64,000 nucleotides of DNA from Sphingorhabdus sp. YGSMI21 (GTDB lineage: Bacteria; Pseudomonadota; Alphaproteobacteria; Sphingomonadales; Sphingomonadaceae). The notes beneath the pieces are model-generated. The model ran no database searches and was not told where the DNA came from. It worked only from the letters and a program-made list of their open reading frames with translations. How positions within the stretch are numbered: the stretch's first letter is position 1; every line of letters begins with the position of its first letter. A program made the position numbers and the translations under genes. Location of the stretch: positions 3,800,177 through 3,864,176 of the forward strand of contig NZ_CP022548.1 in NCBI RefSeq assembly GCF_002776575.1, written 5' to 3'. Positions 23,587 to 36,279 of this stretch are shown here, one piece after another.

Positions 23587-23878
23587 TTAAAACGATGGAG
23601 GTTTTCTTTGCGGACGCCCGTGAAGGTGACGTGACCAAAGCCGATCAATCGATCGTGGAATATAAGAGCTGGAAAATGACTGGCGATGCAGCGACGCTTG
23701 ACGGCATTCTTGATTACAACAAAGTAGACTGCGAAAATACCGAAGCACTGCGTGATTGGCTTATTGGAATTCGCAACAAAGACCTGCCTTGGCGTCCCTT
23801 CGGTCCTGCTACGGCTGACAAAGAAGGTAAAAGCGAAGAACGAGCAGAAGCGGAAGCTGCCGCTCAGGCATTGATTAT
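23587..23878 (+). pseudogene. TM0106-family nuclease, C-terminal remnant
   Basis: Continues the broken nuclease: LKTMEVFFADAREGDVTKADQSIVEYKSWKMTGDAATLDGILDYNKVDCENTEALRDWLIG, which is the family C-terminus of this region (the YN-x-DC-x-S/T-x-x-LRDWL block is diagnostic). After KSEERAEAEAAAQAL the sequence switches abruptly to trbL-like DNA, so the gene also lost its 3' end. Full-length relatives continue into a helicase-like part or simply end; which applied here cannot be told. Confidence 0.8.
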
Positions 23879-24050
23879 CCGCTGCTGGAATCTATGTCCG
23901 ACCTGCTCGGCTATGTGAGCTTCTTCGAGAATTTCTTGCAGATCATCATTCTGCTGCTGGCCTGGACAATCGTCATCATCGTCTTCTTCATCCTTTCGAT
24001 CCAAGCTGTTCGTTACGCTGGTCAAGTTCGAGCTCACGACCTTAGGTTCC
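23879..24050 (+). pseudogene. Internal fragment of a trbL gene
   Basis: Translates PLLESMSDLLGYVSFFENFLQIIILLLAWTIVIIVFFILSIQ, then after one extra base LFVTLVKFELTTLG in the shifted frame. It aligns residue for residue with the internal part of the intact TrbL in this window (PLLDSIADLMGYVSFFENFIQIIILLFAWAIVLLAFFILAIQLFITLIEFKLTTL). The single-base insertion (CAAGCTG versus CAGCTG) and truncation at both sides show it is a dead fragment. It is diverged from, not identical to, the local trbL, so it came from another related element rather than a recent local copy. Confidence 0.9.
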
Positions 24051-24947
24051 TCAGGCCGCGTAACGTTCCTCGATTAGTTCGAAAAACCGCCTGAGTGCGG
24101 GATTCTCGTTGTCCTTGCACCAGAAGAGCGCGAATTCCAGACGTGCAGGCATGCCTTGACTAAATATCTCCCGGAAAGTGAGGTCTGGCCATGTGATACC
24201 TTGAGAGGCCTCAGTAGTGATTGCAATGAAACGTCCCGCCGAGACCATGCTGATTACGCTTTCGAGGCTCGTATCCTGCACAATGATATTTGGACGGTAA
24301 CCCTGCTCGGTCAACCGCGCTGCCAGCATGTTGGCAATGACTGGGCCGATACCACTGGATGGCACAACGAAGACTTCACGGCGCAAATCGCTCCAATGGA
24401 TGCGTTCCTTTTTCAACAGCGGGTGCCCGGTATTCAAAGCAATCAGCAGGCGCTCTGACCATAATGGTCGCACTGCGATTCCATTTTCGATCAGGTCAGC
24501 AGGGGAGATAGCAACATCGATGCTGCGCGACTGCAAACAGGCCCGCAGCTTCTCAGATCTAGCCTCAACGCCGTCGAATTGAACATCGGGAAATTGTGTC
24601 AGATAGTCCGAAAAGGCGAGTTTGAGTTTTCCGGTTAGCAAAGATGAACTGTAGCCCACCGCAATGCGACCCTGCTCGCCGTAGCTGACTGCTGCAGCCG
24701 TAGTCCTCAGGTTGTCGACATCGGTCACAATGCGGCGCGCCTGCTCGATGAACGCTCTGCCATTCTCGGTCGGCTGCGCGCCGCGAGTTGTGCGTTCAAA
24801 GAGCTTTACACCCAAGCGCACCTCAAGTTGTGTCACCTTGCGACTAAGAGTTGATTGCTTTACGTTGAGGGCAGCGGCCGCTCGTGAAAAGCTCTGTGTG
24901 TCAGCAGCTAGGACCGCATAACGCAATTGGCGGATTTCGATACCCAT
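24051..24947 (-). CDS. LysR-type transcriptional regulator
   Basis: A 298-residue LTTR: N-terminal winged helix (MGIEIRQLRYAVLAADTQSFSRAAAALNVKQSTLSRKVTQLEVRLGVKLFERTTRG) and a substrate-binding domain (about residues 90-295: GRIAVGYSSSLLTGKLKLAFSDYLTQFPDVQFDGVE...ALNTGHPLLKKERIHWSDLRREVFVVPSSGIGP...FALFWCKDNENPALRRFFELIEERYA). It sits at the downstream end of the minus-strand hydratase-dehydrogenase-aldolase operon, 2 bases after the small upstream frame, so it may be co-transcribed with it. Its 3' end abuts the trbL fragment. LysR proteins commonly control aromatic catabolism, using the pathway intermediate as inducer; that role is inferred from position. Confidence 0.93.
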   Translation of the reverse strand: MGIEIRQLRYAVLAADTQSFSRAAAALNVKQSTLSRKVTQLEVRLGVKLFERTTRGAQPTENGRAFIEQARRIVTDVDNLRTTAAAVSYGEQGRIAVGYSSSLLTGKLKLAFSDYLTQFPDVQFDGVEARSEKLRACLQSRSIDVAISPADLIENGIAVRPLWSERLLIALNTGHPLLKKERIHWSDLRREVFVVPSSGIGPVIANMLAARLTEQGYRPNIIVQDTSLESVISMVSAGRFIAITTEASQGITWPDLTFREIFSQGMPARLEFALFWCKDNENPALRRFFELIEERYAA

Positions 24948-24949
24948 GC

Positions 24950-25222
24950 TCAGACAGTGATCTGCTGCTTAACCAAGGATCCGATCGATTTCAGGTCCTG
25001 CGAAACCAGTTCCAACTGATCGCCAATTTCAGCATTTAGGAGTTTTCGACCCTGGATATAGTTCTTTGTCGAATTCACGCAGTCGAGCGTGATGACGCTG
25101 CCCACTCGCTGGTAAATGACTGAGAAGCCTCGATCTGCATACCGACTTCGCGCGACAGCCACACGGTGACCCGCAGCAAGATGGCCTGCGCCAACCACCA
25201 AGGCATCAAGTTGTATCGTCAC
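24950..25222 (-). CDS. Small unidentified protein between aldolase and LysR
   Basis: A 90-residue frame with a believable start: GTG preceded by AAGGA 6 bases upstream, 25 bases after the aldolase stop and ending 2 bases before the LysR start. The N-terminus TIQLDALVVGAGHLAAGHRVAV looks like a nucleotide-binding strand-loop, while the C-terminus KLLNAEIGDQLELVSQDLKSIGSLVKQQI resembles the end of fumarylacetoacetate-hydrolase-type enzymes (gap of unrelated sequence between). It may be an internally deleted remnant of a catabolic enzyme rather than a real gene. I do not assign a function. Confidence 0.4.
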   Translation of the reverse strand: MTIQLDALVVGAGHLAAGHRVAVARSRYADRGFSVIYQRVGSVITLDCVNSTKNYIQGRKLLNAEIGDQLELVSQDLKSIGSLVKQQITV

Positions 25223-25247
25223 ATGTGTCCTTAAACGCGCCAGTCGC

Positions 25248-26270
25248 CTAGTTTTTCGATAAATCCAGCGCAATATCCACGATCATGTCTTCCTGACCGC
25301 CGACCATCTTTCGGCGGCCCACTTCGGCAAGGATCGTGCGTGTATCTACACCATAATCATTGGCCGCCTTCTCGGCGTGACGAAGGAAGGAGCTGTAGAC
25401 CCCGGCATAACCCAGCGTCAGTGTTTCGCGGTCGACCCGCACCGGGCGGTCCTGCAAAGGGCGAACCAGTTCTTCGGCGGCATCCATCAATGCATAGAGA
25501 TCGCAGCCGTGGTTCCATCCCATCCGGTCAGCGGCGGCAATAAAGACTTCAAGCGGGGCGTTACCCGCGCCCGCGCCCATGCCCGCTAGACTTGCATCAA
25601 CCCTTATTGCACCATTTTGTACCGCGACAATGCTGTTGGCGACACCCAGGCTGAGATTGTGGTGGGCGTGAACGCCCCGCTGGGTTTCGGGTTTCAGAAC
25701 CCGGTCATAGGCCTGACACCGTGCTGCATATTCATCCATATTTAGCGCGCCGCCGCTGTCGGTGACATAGACGCAATGGGCGCCATAACTTTCCATCAGC
25801 AGTGCCTGCTGGGCGAGTGCATCCGGGCTGGTCATATGGCTCATCATTAGAAACCCGGACACGTCCATACCAAGGTTACGAGCAGCCTCGATATGTTGCT
25901 TCGACACATCCGCCTCGGTACAATGCGTTGCAATGCGCACGGAACGGACACCCAGTTCATAGGCGTGCTTCAGGTCGTGAACGGTGCCAATACCGGGCAA
26001 CAACAGGGTTGTCAGAACAGAGTGTTCCAGCACGTCGGCAACAGCGCCAATCCAGTCCCAATCGGTATGTGCGCCAAAGCCATAGTTGAAGCTTGATCCC
26101 TGTAATCCATCGCCGTGGGCCACTTCGATGGCATCCACTTTCGCACGGTCGAGCGCCTTTGCGATCGCTTGCACATGGTCGAGATCATATTGGTGGCGGA
26201 TGGCGTGCATCCCGTCGCGCAGAGTTACGTCCTGGATGTAGAGATTGGTCTTGGTCGGGTCGAAGTTCAT
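25248..26270 (-). CDS. bphI: 4-hydroxy-2-oxovalerate aldolase
   Basis: Cleaves 4-hydroxy-2-oxopentanoate to pyruvate and acetaldehyde, last step but one of the meta-cleavage lower pathway. The 340-residue DmpG/BphI/MhpE-type enzyme has the N-terminal metal-site motif [19 protein letters not shown] (Asp and the R-D-G-x-H core), [60 protein letters not shown], and the second metal ligands in [15 protein letters not shown]. It overlaps the acetaldehyde dehydrogenase gene by 4 bases, consistent with the known physical complex of the two enzymes that channels acetaldehyde. Confidence 0.96.
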   Translation of the reverse strand: MNFDPTKTNLYIQDVTLRDGMHAIRHQYDLDHVQAIAKALDRAKVDAIEVAHGDGLQGSSFNYGFGAHTDWDWIGAVADVLEHSVLTTLLLPGIGTVHDLKHAYELGVRSVRIATHCTEADVSKQHIEAARNLGMDVSGFLMMSHMTSPDALAQQALLMESYGAHCVYVTDSGGALNMDEYAARCQAYDRVLKPETQRGVHAHHNLSLGVANSIVAVQNGAIRVDASLAGMGAGAGNAPLEVFIAAADRMGWNHGCDLYALMDAAEELVRPLQDRPVRVDRETLTLGYAGVYSSFLRHAEKAANDYGVDTRTILAEVGRRKMVGGQEDMIVDIALDLSKN

Positions 26271-27196
26271 GCCGCAATCCTTTCTGCGATCTTCTCAGCG
26301 GTTTTCATGGCAGCCGAGGTCATAATGTCGAGATTGCCGGCATAGGCGGGCAGGTAATGCGCTGCTCCTTCGACTTCGAGAAACACACTGACCTTCAAGC
26401 CGGTGAAGTCGCCGTCCATCTCGGGTATATGCAGGGGCCGGTTGGAACCTATATGTTCAAATTGCACCGCCTGTTTCAGCCGATATCCCGGCACATAGGT
26501 CTGCACTTCTGCAACCATGTCCTCCACACTCTGGCGGATGGCTTCCTGATCCGCTTCTTCGCACAGACAATAAACAGTATCGCGCATGATCAGCGGCGGT
26601 TCGGCGGGGTTGAGAATGATGATCGCCTTGCCGCGCGTTGCGCCGCCGACATCCATAATCGCTTGACTGGTAGTCTCGGTGAATTCGTCGATGTTGGCAC
26701 GGGTGCCGGGGCCGGCGCTCTTCGATGCAATGGACGCGACAATCTCGCCATAATGTACCTTGGCAACCCGGTTCACCGCTGCGACAATCGGGATCGTAGC
26801 CTGTCCGCCGCAAGTGACCATATTGACGTTGGGCGCATCAAGCGCGGTCTGGCCGTTGACGGGCGGAATTACATAAGGACCGATGGCCGCAGGGGTGAGG
26901 TCCACAACCCGTTTCCCATGGGCCTGCAACACTTCGTTATGGTGCTTGTGGGCACCAGCCGATGTGGCGTCGAACACGATCTTGATGTCGGAAAATTCGG
27001 GCATGGCCACGAGGCCGTCTATCCCTTCCGCCGTGATCGGTACACCCATGCGTGCAGCCCGCTTGAGGCCGTCGCTTTCCGGGTCAATGCCCACGAATGC
27101 GCCCATTTCTAACACTTTTGAAAGCCGCATGATCTTTATCATAAGGTCTGACCCGATGTTGCCGGGTCCGACGATGGCTACTTTGGTCTTCGTCAT
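26267..27196 (-). CDS. bphJ: Acetaldehyde dehydrogenase (acylating)
   Basis: Oxidises acetaldehyde from the aldolase to acetyl-CoA with NAD+ and CoA. The 309-residue DmpF/BphJ/MhpF-type protein has the Rossmann motif [44 protein letters not shown], the catalytic Cys in [20 protein letters not shown], and [24 protein letters not shown]. The chosen ATG has GAGAAGG about 9 bases upstream; a TTG three codons earlier overlaps the hydratase stop. It lies between the hydratase and aldolase genes, the canonical H-J-I order. Confidence 0.96.
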   Translation of the reverse strand: MTKTKVAIVGPGNIGSDLMIKIMRLSKVLEMGAFVGIDPESDGLKRAARMGVPITAEGIDGLVAMPEFSDIKIVFDATSAGAHKHHNEVLQAHGKRVVDLTPAAIGPYVIPPVNGQTALDAPNVNMVTCGGQATIPIVAAVNRVAKVHYGEIVASIASKSAGPGTRANIDEFTETTSQAIMDVGGATRGKAIIILNPAEPPLIMRDTVYCLCEEADQEAIRQSVEDMVAEVQTYVPGYRLKQAVQFEHIGSNRPLHIPEMDGDFTGLKVSVFLEVEGAAHYLPAYAGNLDIMTSAAMKTAEKIAERIAA

Positions 27197-27201
27197 TATA
27201 T

Positions 27202-27987
27202 TCAAACCTTCTCATATGTGAAGCTGGCTTCACCGATCCCGCCGACAATCGCGCGGACATGATCACCTGGAGTTAGTGCGACCATCGGGCCAAGCGCCCC
27301 GGCCAGAAGAATGTCACCGGTCCTTAAAGGTTCGCCTCTGGCAGCCAGCGTCCTTGCCAGCCAGGCGGCGGCATTGAGCGGGTTGCCTAGCGCCGCCGCG
27401 CCAACCCCGGTTGAAGCGATCGCGCCGTTTATTTCCATCACCATCCCGGCAGAATAGACATCGAGGCCCGGCAGCATCTTGCCGTCATCCGACAGCACAA
27501 AGAAGGCTGATGAGCCATTGTCTGCGACAGTATCGGCGAAGGTGATTTTCCAGTCGGCGATGCGGCTATCGACAATTTCGATCGCGGCATGGACTGTCGC
27601 AACAGCAGCGGCAACCTGCTCCGATGTTGTTTCGGGATCAGGCAAATCTGCACCCAGGACGAAGGCGATTTCTGCCTCGGCCTTGGGCTGGATCGCGCGG
27701 GCAGGATCGAGCCTGCCACCATCGGCCACCGCCATATCATCGAACAGCACCCCAAAATCCGGTTGCTCGACACCAAGTTGCGCTTGAACTGCCATGGCCG
27801 TGAGGCCGGCCTTGCGGCCTACGATGCGGCGCCCCTGAGCCTCCCAGAACCTAGTGTTGATGGTTTGCACATCATATGCCCCATCGGCATTGACGGGGTC
27901 GAGTCCATCGCGCAGCGGCGGGATTACTCCGCCAGTATAGGCATCACGCAGCCGGCGAGCCAAATCATCATGTGTAGAAGCAGCCAT
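27202..27987 (-). CDS. bphH: 2-hydroxypenta-2,4-dienoate hydratase
   Basis: Adds water to 2-hydroxypenta-2,4-dienoate to give 4-hydroxy-2-oxopentanoate (MhpD/XylJ/DmpE/BphH family; fumarylacetoacetate-hydrolase-like fold). A 261-residue protein with [29 protein letters not shown], the metal-binding Glu residues in [10 protein letters not shown] (E-x-E) and [29 protein letters not shown], and [23 protein letters not shown] near the end. GAGGA lies before the ATG used here; a TTG three codons upstream is the longer alternative. First gene of a three-gene lower-pathway operon divergent from IclR, with 74 bases between the two starts. Confidence 0.94.
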   Translation of the reverse strand: MAASTHDDLARRLRDAYTGGVIPPLRDGLDPVNADGAYDVQTINTRFWEAQGRRIVGRKAGLTAMAVQAQLGVEQPDFGVLFDDMAVADGGRLDPARAIQPKAEAEIAFVLGADLPDPETTSEQVAAAVATVHAAIEIVDSRIADWKITFADTVADNGSSAFFVLSDDGKMLPGLDVYSAGMVMEINGAIASTGVGAAALGNPLNAAAWLARTLAARGEPLRTGDILLAGALGPMVALTPGDHVRAIVGGIGEASFTYEKV

Positions 27988-28061
27988 TTCAAGCAATCCT
28001 CATTTTTGGGCAATCTATATCTTAGATAGTTTCGATAGGACCATTGCGCGCTTGTCACTAG

Positions 28062-28850
28062 ATGCCATTATCGCTATTATCTCATATCGTGAGAGATGGG
28101 ACACCTCGAATTAAATCGGTCACGCGCGCCTTGGCGATGCTCGACACGGTTATCGCCGATGGCGGATGCAGTGGTGTCGCAGCGCTGGCGCGAAAGGTTG
28201 GAATGCCACTGGCAACCGCCCATCGGCAGGTTACCACGCTGGTTTCCGAAGGCTATCTTACCCCCTCTGGCAAGGGGCGACACCAGGCTGGCTCTCGGTT
28301 GCTTGGATTGCTCCACCGCTTGAATGAGAAGCAGGTGGTTGCCAATGTAGCGGCATCGGCGCTGCATGAACTGGCAACGCGAGTACGAAGCGTAGTTCAA
28401 TTAGGTACGCTGGAAAACGATATGGTGACTTATCGCATCAAATCAGGTCGTGGCGCGGGGGATCTGTTCACGCGCGTCGGCATGCAGATGGAGGCCTATT
28501 GTTCGGGAATTGGCAAGGCATTGCTCGCACATTTGCCCGATACGGAGCGCGATGCATATCTTGCTGCTGGTCCATTCGTGGCGTTGACCGATCGAACCAT
28601 CACCGATCCTGCAATTCTGCGTCAGGAGATGGAAGGCATCCGGGAACAGGGATACGCGCTCGACGACGGTGAGATAGCAGACGGTCTGCGCTGTTTGGCT
28701 GTTCCGATCCACAAGGGAGACGGCAGCGTACTCGCAGCAATTTCAGTTTCGCAGTCTGACCGTTCCAGGACGCGGATCGCCGACGCCGAACTGCTGGTGA
28801 TGCTCCGCGCTTGCGCTCGCCGCATCGAAATGGAGACGTTCGGCAAATAG
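28062..28850 (+). CDS. IclR-family transcriptional regulator
   Basis: A 262-residue regulator: winged helix-turn-helix (about residues 15-75: PRIKSVTRALAMLDTVIADGGCSGVAALARKVGMPLATAHRQVTTLVSEGYLTPSG) and a GAF-like effector domain with the family signatures YRIKSGRGAGDLFTRVGMQMEAYCSGIGKALLAHLPD and IREQGYALDDGEIADGLRCLAVPIHKGDGSVLAAISVS. It is the only plus-strand gene in the catabolic cargo, divergent from the bphHJI-type operon and placed just after the upper-pathway genes. It is the best candidate for local control of one or both operons, with an aromatic acid or ring-cleavage product as effector; the 74-base divergent region should hold the operator. Confidence 0.94.
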   Translation: MPLSLLSHIVRDGTPRIKSVTRALAMLDTVIADGGCSGVAALARKVGMPLATAHRQVTTLVSEGYLTPSGKGRHQAGSRLLGLLHRLNEKQVVANVAASALHELATRVRSVVQLGTLENDMVTYRIKSGRGAGDLFTRVGMQMEAYCSGIGKALLAHLPDTERDAYLAAGPFVALTDRTITDPAILRQEMEGIREQGYALDDGEIADGLRCLAVPIHKGDGSVLAAISVSQSDRSRTRIADAELLVMLRACARRIEMETFGK

Positions 28851-28994
28851 GCGTATCCTTTAGGTCGTATCAGCAATGGGTGCATCACGGAATCGATTAA
28901 CCATCATTGGACTGCCGCAGTCACAACTGCCTCAGCGAACAACAAGCCACATGCAAATGCAATAGGGGCTATCACGTTCTGTCAGCGATCATCA

Positions 28995-30056
28995 TTATTC
29001 ACTTGAGTGGATCGCCCGCAGAAATTCTCCGATGATTGCATTTGTCGCAACGGGTTTTTCCTGCTGGATCCAGTGTCCGGCACCAGCCACGATTTTGCTG
29101 CCGAGCCAGTTCGGAATATGCTGAGGTGCTTGCTCAATCGCTTCGGCTCCCCAATGAGTGCAGACATCATATTCGCCACCAATGAACATTGCCGGACTTT
29201 GGACCGGCTTGCCAACGTAAGCTTCCAGATCATGCCAGTTCTGTTCCATGTTATGGTAATAGCTAAGCGGCCCGGCAAAGCCACTACGCTGCAACGCGTC
29301 CACGAATACCGTAAGATCTACTTCAGTAAACCATTCCGGCATAGTTTTGGGTAGGACGAATTGGCTGCGCATCTCTGTGCCTGGAGGCAAACACATCGGA
29401 CTTGCACGTATGAACTCGACTGGATCGATACCATCAGGCGCGTAACCAGCTGCCGCTAGCGCCTCTCCTGAAACGGACCAGGTAATACCTTTGAGCCAGC
29501 CAGTAATGTCAGATTCGATCTCGTCGAAAATGGTCGACATCGCACCAAAATGTACCTGGTAAAATATCTTGTCGGGCCCGGATATTACCCGATCAATCTG
29601 GCTCGGAGGAAATTCGCCGAACGGATTTCCGGGTAAGGCAATCTGTCCCCGGCCCGAGAAGGGAAGTGCTATACCCACGACCCCGTCCACTACATTAGGA
29701 TGGAGCCAAGCCGCCGTCCAGGCAACCGCCGCGCCCCAATCGTGACCGATGAGGGTTGCCGATGTCTCACCCAATACTTCAATCAATCCCACAAGGTCGT
29801 CAACCATGCAGCGGAGACGGTATTGATCGGTTTGTCCGAATTTCGACGAGGATCCATATCCTCGCTGGTCTATAGCGACCACCCGAAACCCCTGCTTGGC
29901 GATCGTCGGCAATTGATGGCGCCACGAATACCATAATTCCGGAAAGCCATGGACCAGGATTACCAACGGCCCTTCGCCCATCTCAACGTAGTGCAGGCGA
30001 ACGCCGTGCACATCTGCAAATTTGTGATACGATGCGAAGTCTTCCAAATTCGTCAC
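28995..30056 (-). CDS. Epoxide hydrolase-like alpha/beta hydrolase
   Basis: A 353-residue protein of the soluble epoxide hydrolase group. The oxyanion motif HGFPE (about residues 36-40), the nucleophile Asp106 in TLIGHDWGAAVAW (Asp instead of Ser marks epoxide hydrolases and dehalogenases), a cap domain, YDVCTHWGAEAIEQAP (acid region) and the catalytic His in GAGHWIQQEKP are all present. A GTG start with GGAAAG upstream, 16 bases after the meta-cleavage hydrolase stop, is preferred over frames that extend into that gene. It is the last gene of the upper-pathway operon. Epoxide hydrolases are not standard in bph-type operons, so it may handle an epoxide side product or a vinyl/alkyl epoxide substrate. 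Confidence 0.9.
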   Translation of the reverse strand: MTNLEDFASYHKFADVHGVRLHYVEMGEGPLVILVHGFPELWYSWRHQLPTIAKQGFRVVAIDQRGYGSSSKFGQTDQYRLRCMVDDLVGLIEVLGETSATLIGHDWGAAVAWTAAWLHPNVVDGVVGIALPFSGRGQIALPGNPFGEFPPSQIDRVISGPDKIFYQVHFGAMSTIFDEIESDITGWLKGITWSVSGEALAAAGYAPDGIDPVEFIRASPMCLPPGTEMRSQFVLPKTMPEWFTEVDLTVFVDALQRSGFAGPLSYYHNMEQNWHDLEAYVGKPVQSPAMFIGGEYDVCTHWGAEAIEQAPQHIPNWLGSKIVAGAGHWIQQEKPVATNAIIGEFLRAIHSSE

Positions 30057-30072
30057 AAGCTTTCCAATCGGT

Positions 30073-30948
30073 TTAAGGGTACAATGGTGCCGGTTCGCTT
30101 GAGTCGGCTTCAGCAAGAAAATTGCCGACCAACAGAGCAAAACGATCAGCATGTTCGATCTGGGTCCAGTGCCCGCATTCTCCGAACACATGTAGTTGCG
30201 CTCGTCGGATCAGGCTTTCCATCCGATAGGCATCCTCGACACGTACGACGCGATCCTCGCGGCCGTGCACGATCAGTGTCTGATGAGGGAGATTGCAAAG
30301 ATCCTCATCCGTGCATGCCAGCGAGTCAAACCAGCGCTGGCGGGGAGCAGGAAACATCTGACTATAGGATTCCTGAAAGCCAGGTCTAATACTCGCTTCA
30401 TAGCGGATTTGGGCAAGCTCATCAGTTACCAGTTCACGGCTAAACGCGAAAATATCGAGCATGCTTCGCATGTTTTCAAGCGAGGGTGTATAGCCCCACA
30501 CATCATCAAGACCAGGTGTTATCGGACCCTTGATGCCGCCGCTCCCCATCAGCACAAGGCGGCGGATCCGTTCAGGGTGCTGTATCGCCGCAGCGAGCGA
30601 AATTGCCCCGCCAAATGAATTGCCCACGAGATCGACCTTGTCCAGATCAAGAGCATCGAGAAAGCCCAATAGGTGTTCGACCCATGCATCGACATTGTAT
30701 TGAAAATTCTCGGGCCGTTCGGTGAACCCAAAGCCCACCATGTCCAGCGCGATCGCCCGTGTTTGCGTCGTAATCTTCGGGAGAATCAATCGCCAGTTTG
30801 CCCAAGCGGAAACACCCGGCCCCGAACCGTGAATGAACACCACGGGGAAACCTTCGCCATCATCATGGTAATTGGTCTGAATTCCAGCCGCCATGATCGA
30901 TTGTGATATTTCAGGATTGTCACTAACCTTGCTTATGACGTTCGCCAT
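30073..30948 (-). CDS. bphD: Meta-cleavage-product hydrolase
   Basis: C-C bond hydrolase that splits the ring-cleavage product into 2-hydroxypenta-2,4-dienoate and a carboxylic acid. A 291-residue alpha/beta hydrolase of the BphD/XylF/CumD/TodF group: oxyanion segment FIHGSGPGVSAWANW, nucleophile Ser111 in LVGNSFGGAISL, acid Asp232 in IVHGREDRVV and His260 in ECGHWTQIEHAD. The MCP-hydrolase signature HGSGPG and GNS-x-GG distinguish it from the neighbouring Asp-type hydrolase. The released acid depends on the ring substituent (benzoate for biphenyl, acetate for toluene, propionate for ethylbenzene, isobutyrate for cumene). 50 bases downstream of the extradiol dioxygenase gene. Confidence 0.94.
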   Translation of the reverse strand: MANVISKVSDNPEISQSIMAAGIQTNYHDDGEGFPVVFIHGSGPGVSAWANWRLILPKITTQTRAIALDMVGFGFTERPENFQYNVDAWVEHLLGFLDALDLDKVDLVGNSFGGAISLAAAIQHPERIRRLVLMGSGGIKGPITPGLDDVWGYTPSLENMRSMLDIFAFSRELVTDELAQIRYEASIRPGFQESYSQMFPAPRQRWFDSLACTDEDLCNLPHQTLIVHGREDRVVRVEDAYRMESLIRRAQLHVFGECGHWTQIEHADRFALLVGNFLAEADSSEPAPLYP

Positions 30949-30998
30949 GAACGTTACTCCTTTGAATTGTACGGTGTGTTCAGCCTATGCGGATTGGT

Positions 30999-33947
<2,949 letters not shown>

Positions 33948-33951
<4 letters not shown>

Positions 33952-34274
33952 TCTGCCAGGTGCCCTGCATCGATATCGACATATATATCGCCTTCGCGCA
34001 CCTCAAGCGGGAAAATCTTGATGGGCTCGCAGGCTGGCCGAGCCTTGACTTTGCCCGTGCGCACACAGAACTTGCCCCAATGGAGAGTGCATTCGATCAC
34101 ATCGCCATCGAGATAGCCATCCGAGAGCGACCACTCACCATGCGTGCACTGGTCTTGCGTGGCATAGAATTTACCATCAACATTGTAGATCGCAATGGCA
34201 GCATCGCCCTCGCCAACTTTCAATACCTCACCTTGCTCAATTTCATCCGTGGCCGAAACCTTAACAAAACTCAT
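33948..34274 (-). CDS. bphA3: Dioxygenase Rieske ferredoxin
   Basis: A 108-residue soluble [2Fe-2S] Rieske protein that carries electrons from the reductase to the terminal oxygenase. Cluster ligands are in QCTHGEWSLSDGYLDGDVIECTLHWGKF (C-x-H then C-x2-H). The N-terminal strands SFVKVSATDEIEQGEVLKV and the C-terminal PIKIFPLEVREGDIYVDI follow the BphA3/TodB pattern. Ten bases downstream of the beta-subunit stop. Confidence 0.95.
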
Positions 34275-34284
34275 TTGATCGATC

Positions 34285-34824
34285 CTAAAAGAAAATACTG
34301 AGATTATTTGAAAGAATAGTACTTTGATCGATGTAAATTGTTCTATTCCTTATTTTATAATGAACATCTTCATTTACGGGAATTAGCTCGTCTTGCCGAT
34401 AACCAGCAAAAATATCGACTTGCCGCTCAAGGCGATTGCGATAAAGAATAAATGAAGAAGAAACGTTCAAAATCCCTAAATCTGATACTGAATTTAGAAC
34501 AACATTACCGATAATGTGGCGAGTTCGGGATGCAGGGTTTTCCGACCAGCCTACATCAGCTTGCAGTTTGCGAATTCGCCCTCGCAACATGTCGTAGGTA
34601 TCGTCAAAATGTGCATATTCATCATCTCGTGTGTATTCGAGCGCACCTTCACGTTGAATTCTGTTCGTTCTTATTGGCATGAAATAACGAATGTCTTCAT
34701 GCAGTAATTCAAACCAAGAAGAATGATCGCGATCATCAAGCAGAGTGGCTTCTCTGTAGTAGTATTGTTCAATTTCATGCTGAAGGATCAAATCCTTGAT
34801 TCCAATTTCCTTTTTGTGTGTCAT
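34285..34824 (-). CDS. bphA2: Ring-hydroxylating dioxygenase beta subunit
   Basis: Structural small subunit of the alpha3-beta3 terminal oxygenase. A 179-residue cone-fold protein: EIEQYYYREATLLDDRDHSSWFELLHEDIRYFMPIRTNR, DDEYAHFDDTYDMLRGRIRKLQADVGWSENPASRTRHIIGNV and the C-terminal strands IYRNRLERQVDIFAGYRQDELI. The gene is markedly AT-rich: 34321-34380 has 17 G or C of 60, against 39 of 60 at 35041-35100 inside the alpha subunit. That contrast suggests the operon was assembled from pieces with different histories. About 50 bases separate it from the alpha subunit gene. Confidence 0.94.
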   Translation of the reverse strand: MTHKKEIGIKDLILQHEIEQYYYREATLLDDRDHSSWFELLHEDIRYFMPIRTNRIQREGALEYTRDDEYAHFDDTYDMLRGRIRKLQADVGWSENPASRTRHIIGNVVLNSVSDLGILNVSSSFILYRNRLERQVDIFAGYRQDELIPVNEDVHYKIRNRTIYIDQSTILSNNLSIFF

Positions 34825-34875
34825 GTAAAAATCCTAGATTCCAAATTGAACAAATTGTCGGGCCGATTCAGATTT

Positions 34876-36279
<1,404 letters not shown>

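Noticed and set aside
24950-25222. Flavin-dependent monooxygenase based on the LDALVVGAG start
   Set aside because: Only the first nine residues fit; the following Gly/Glu fingerprint is absent and the protein is 90 residues long.
26093-27112. Plus-strand open frame (339 codons) across the acetaldehyde dehydrogenase gene
   Set aside because: Antisense to a gene with clear catalytic motifs and operon fit; no recognisable protein.
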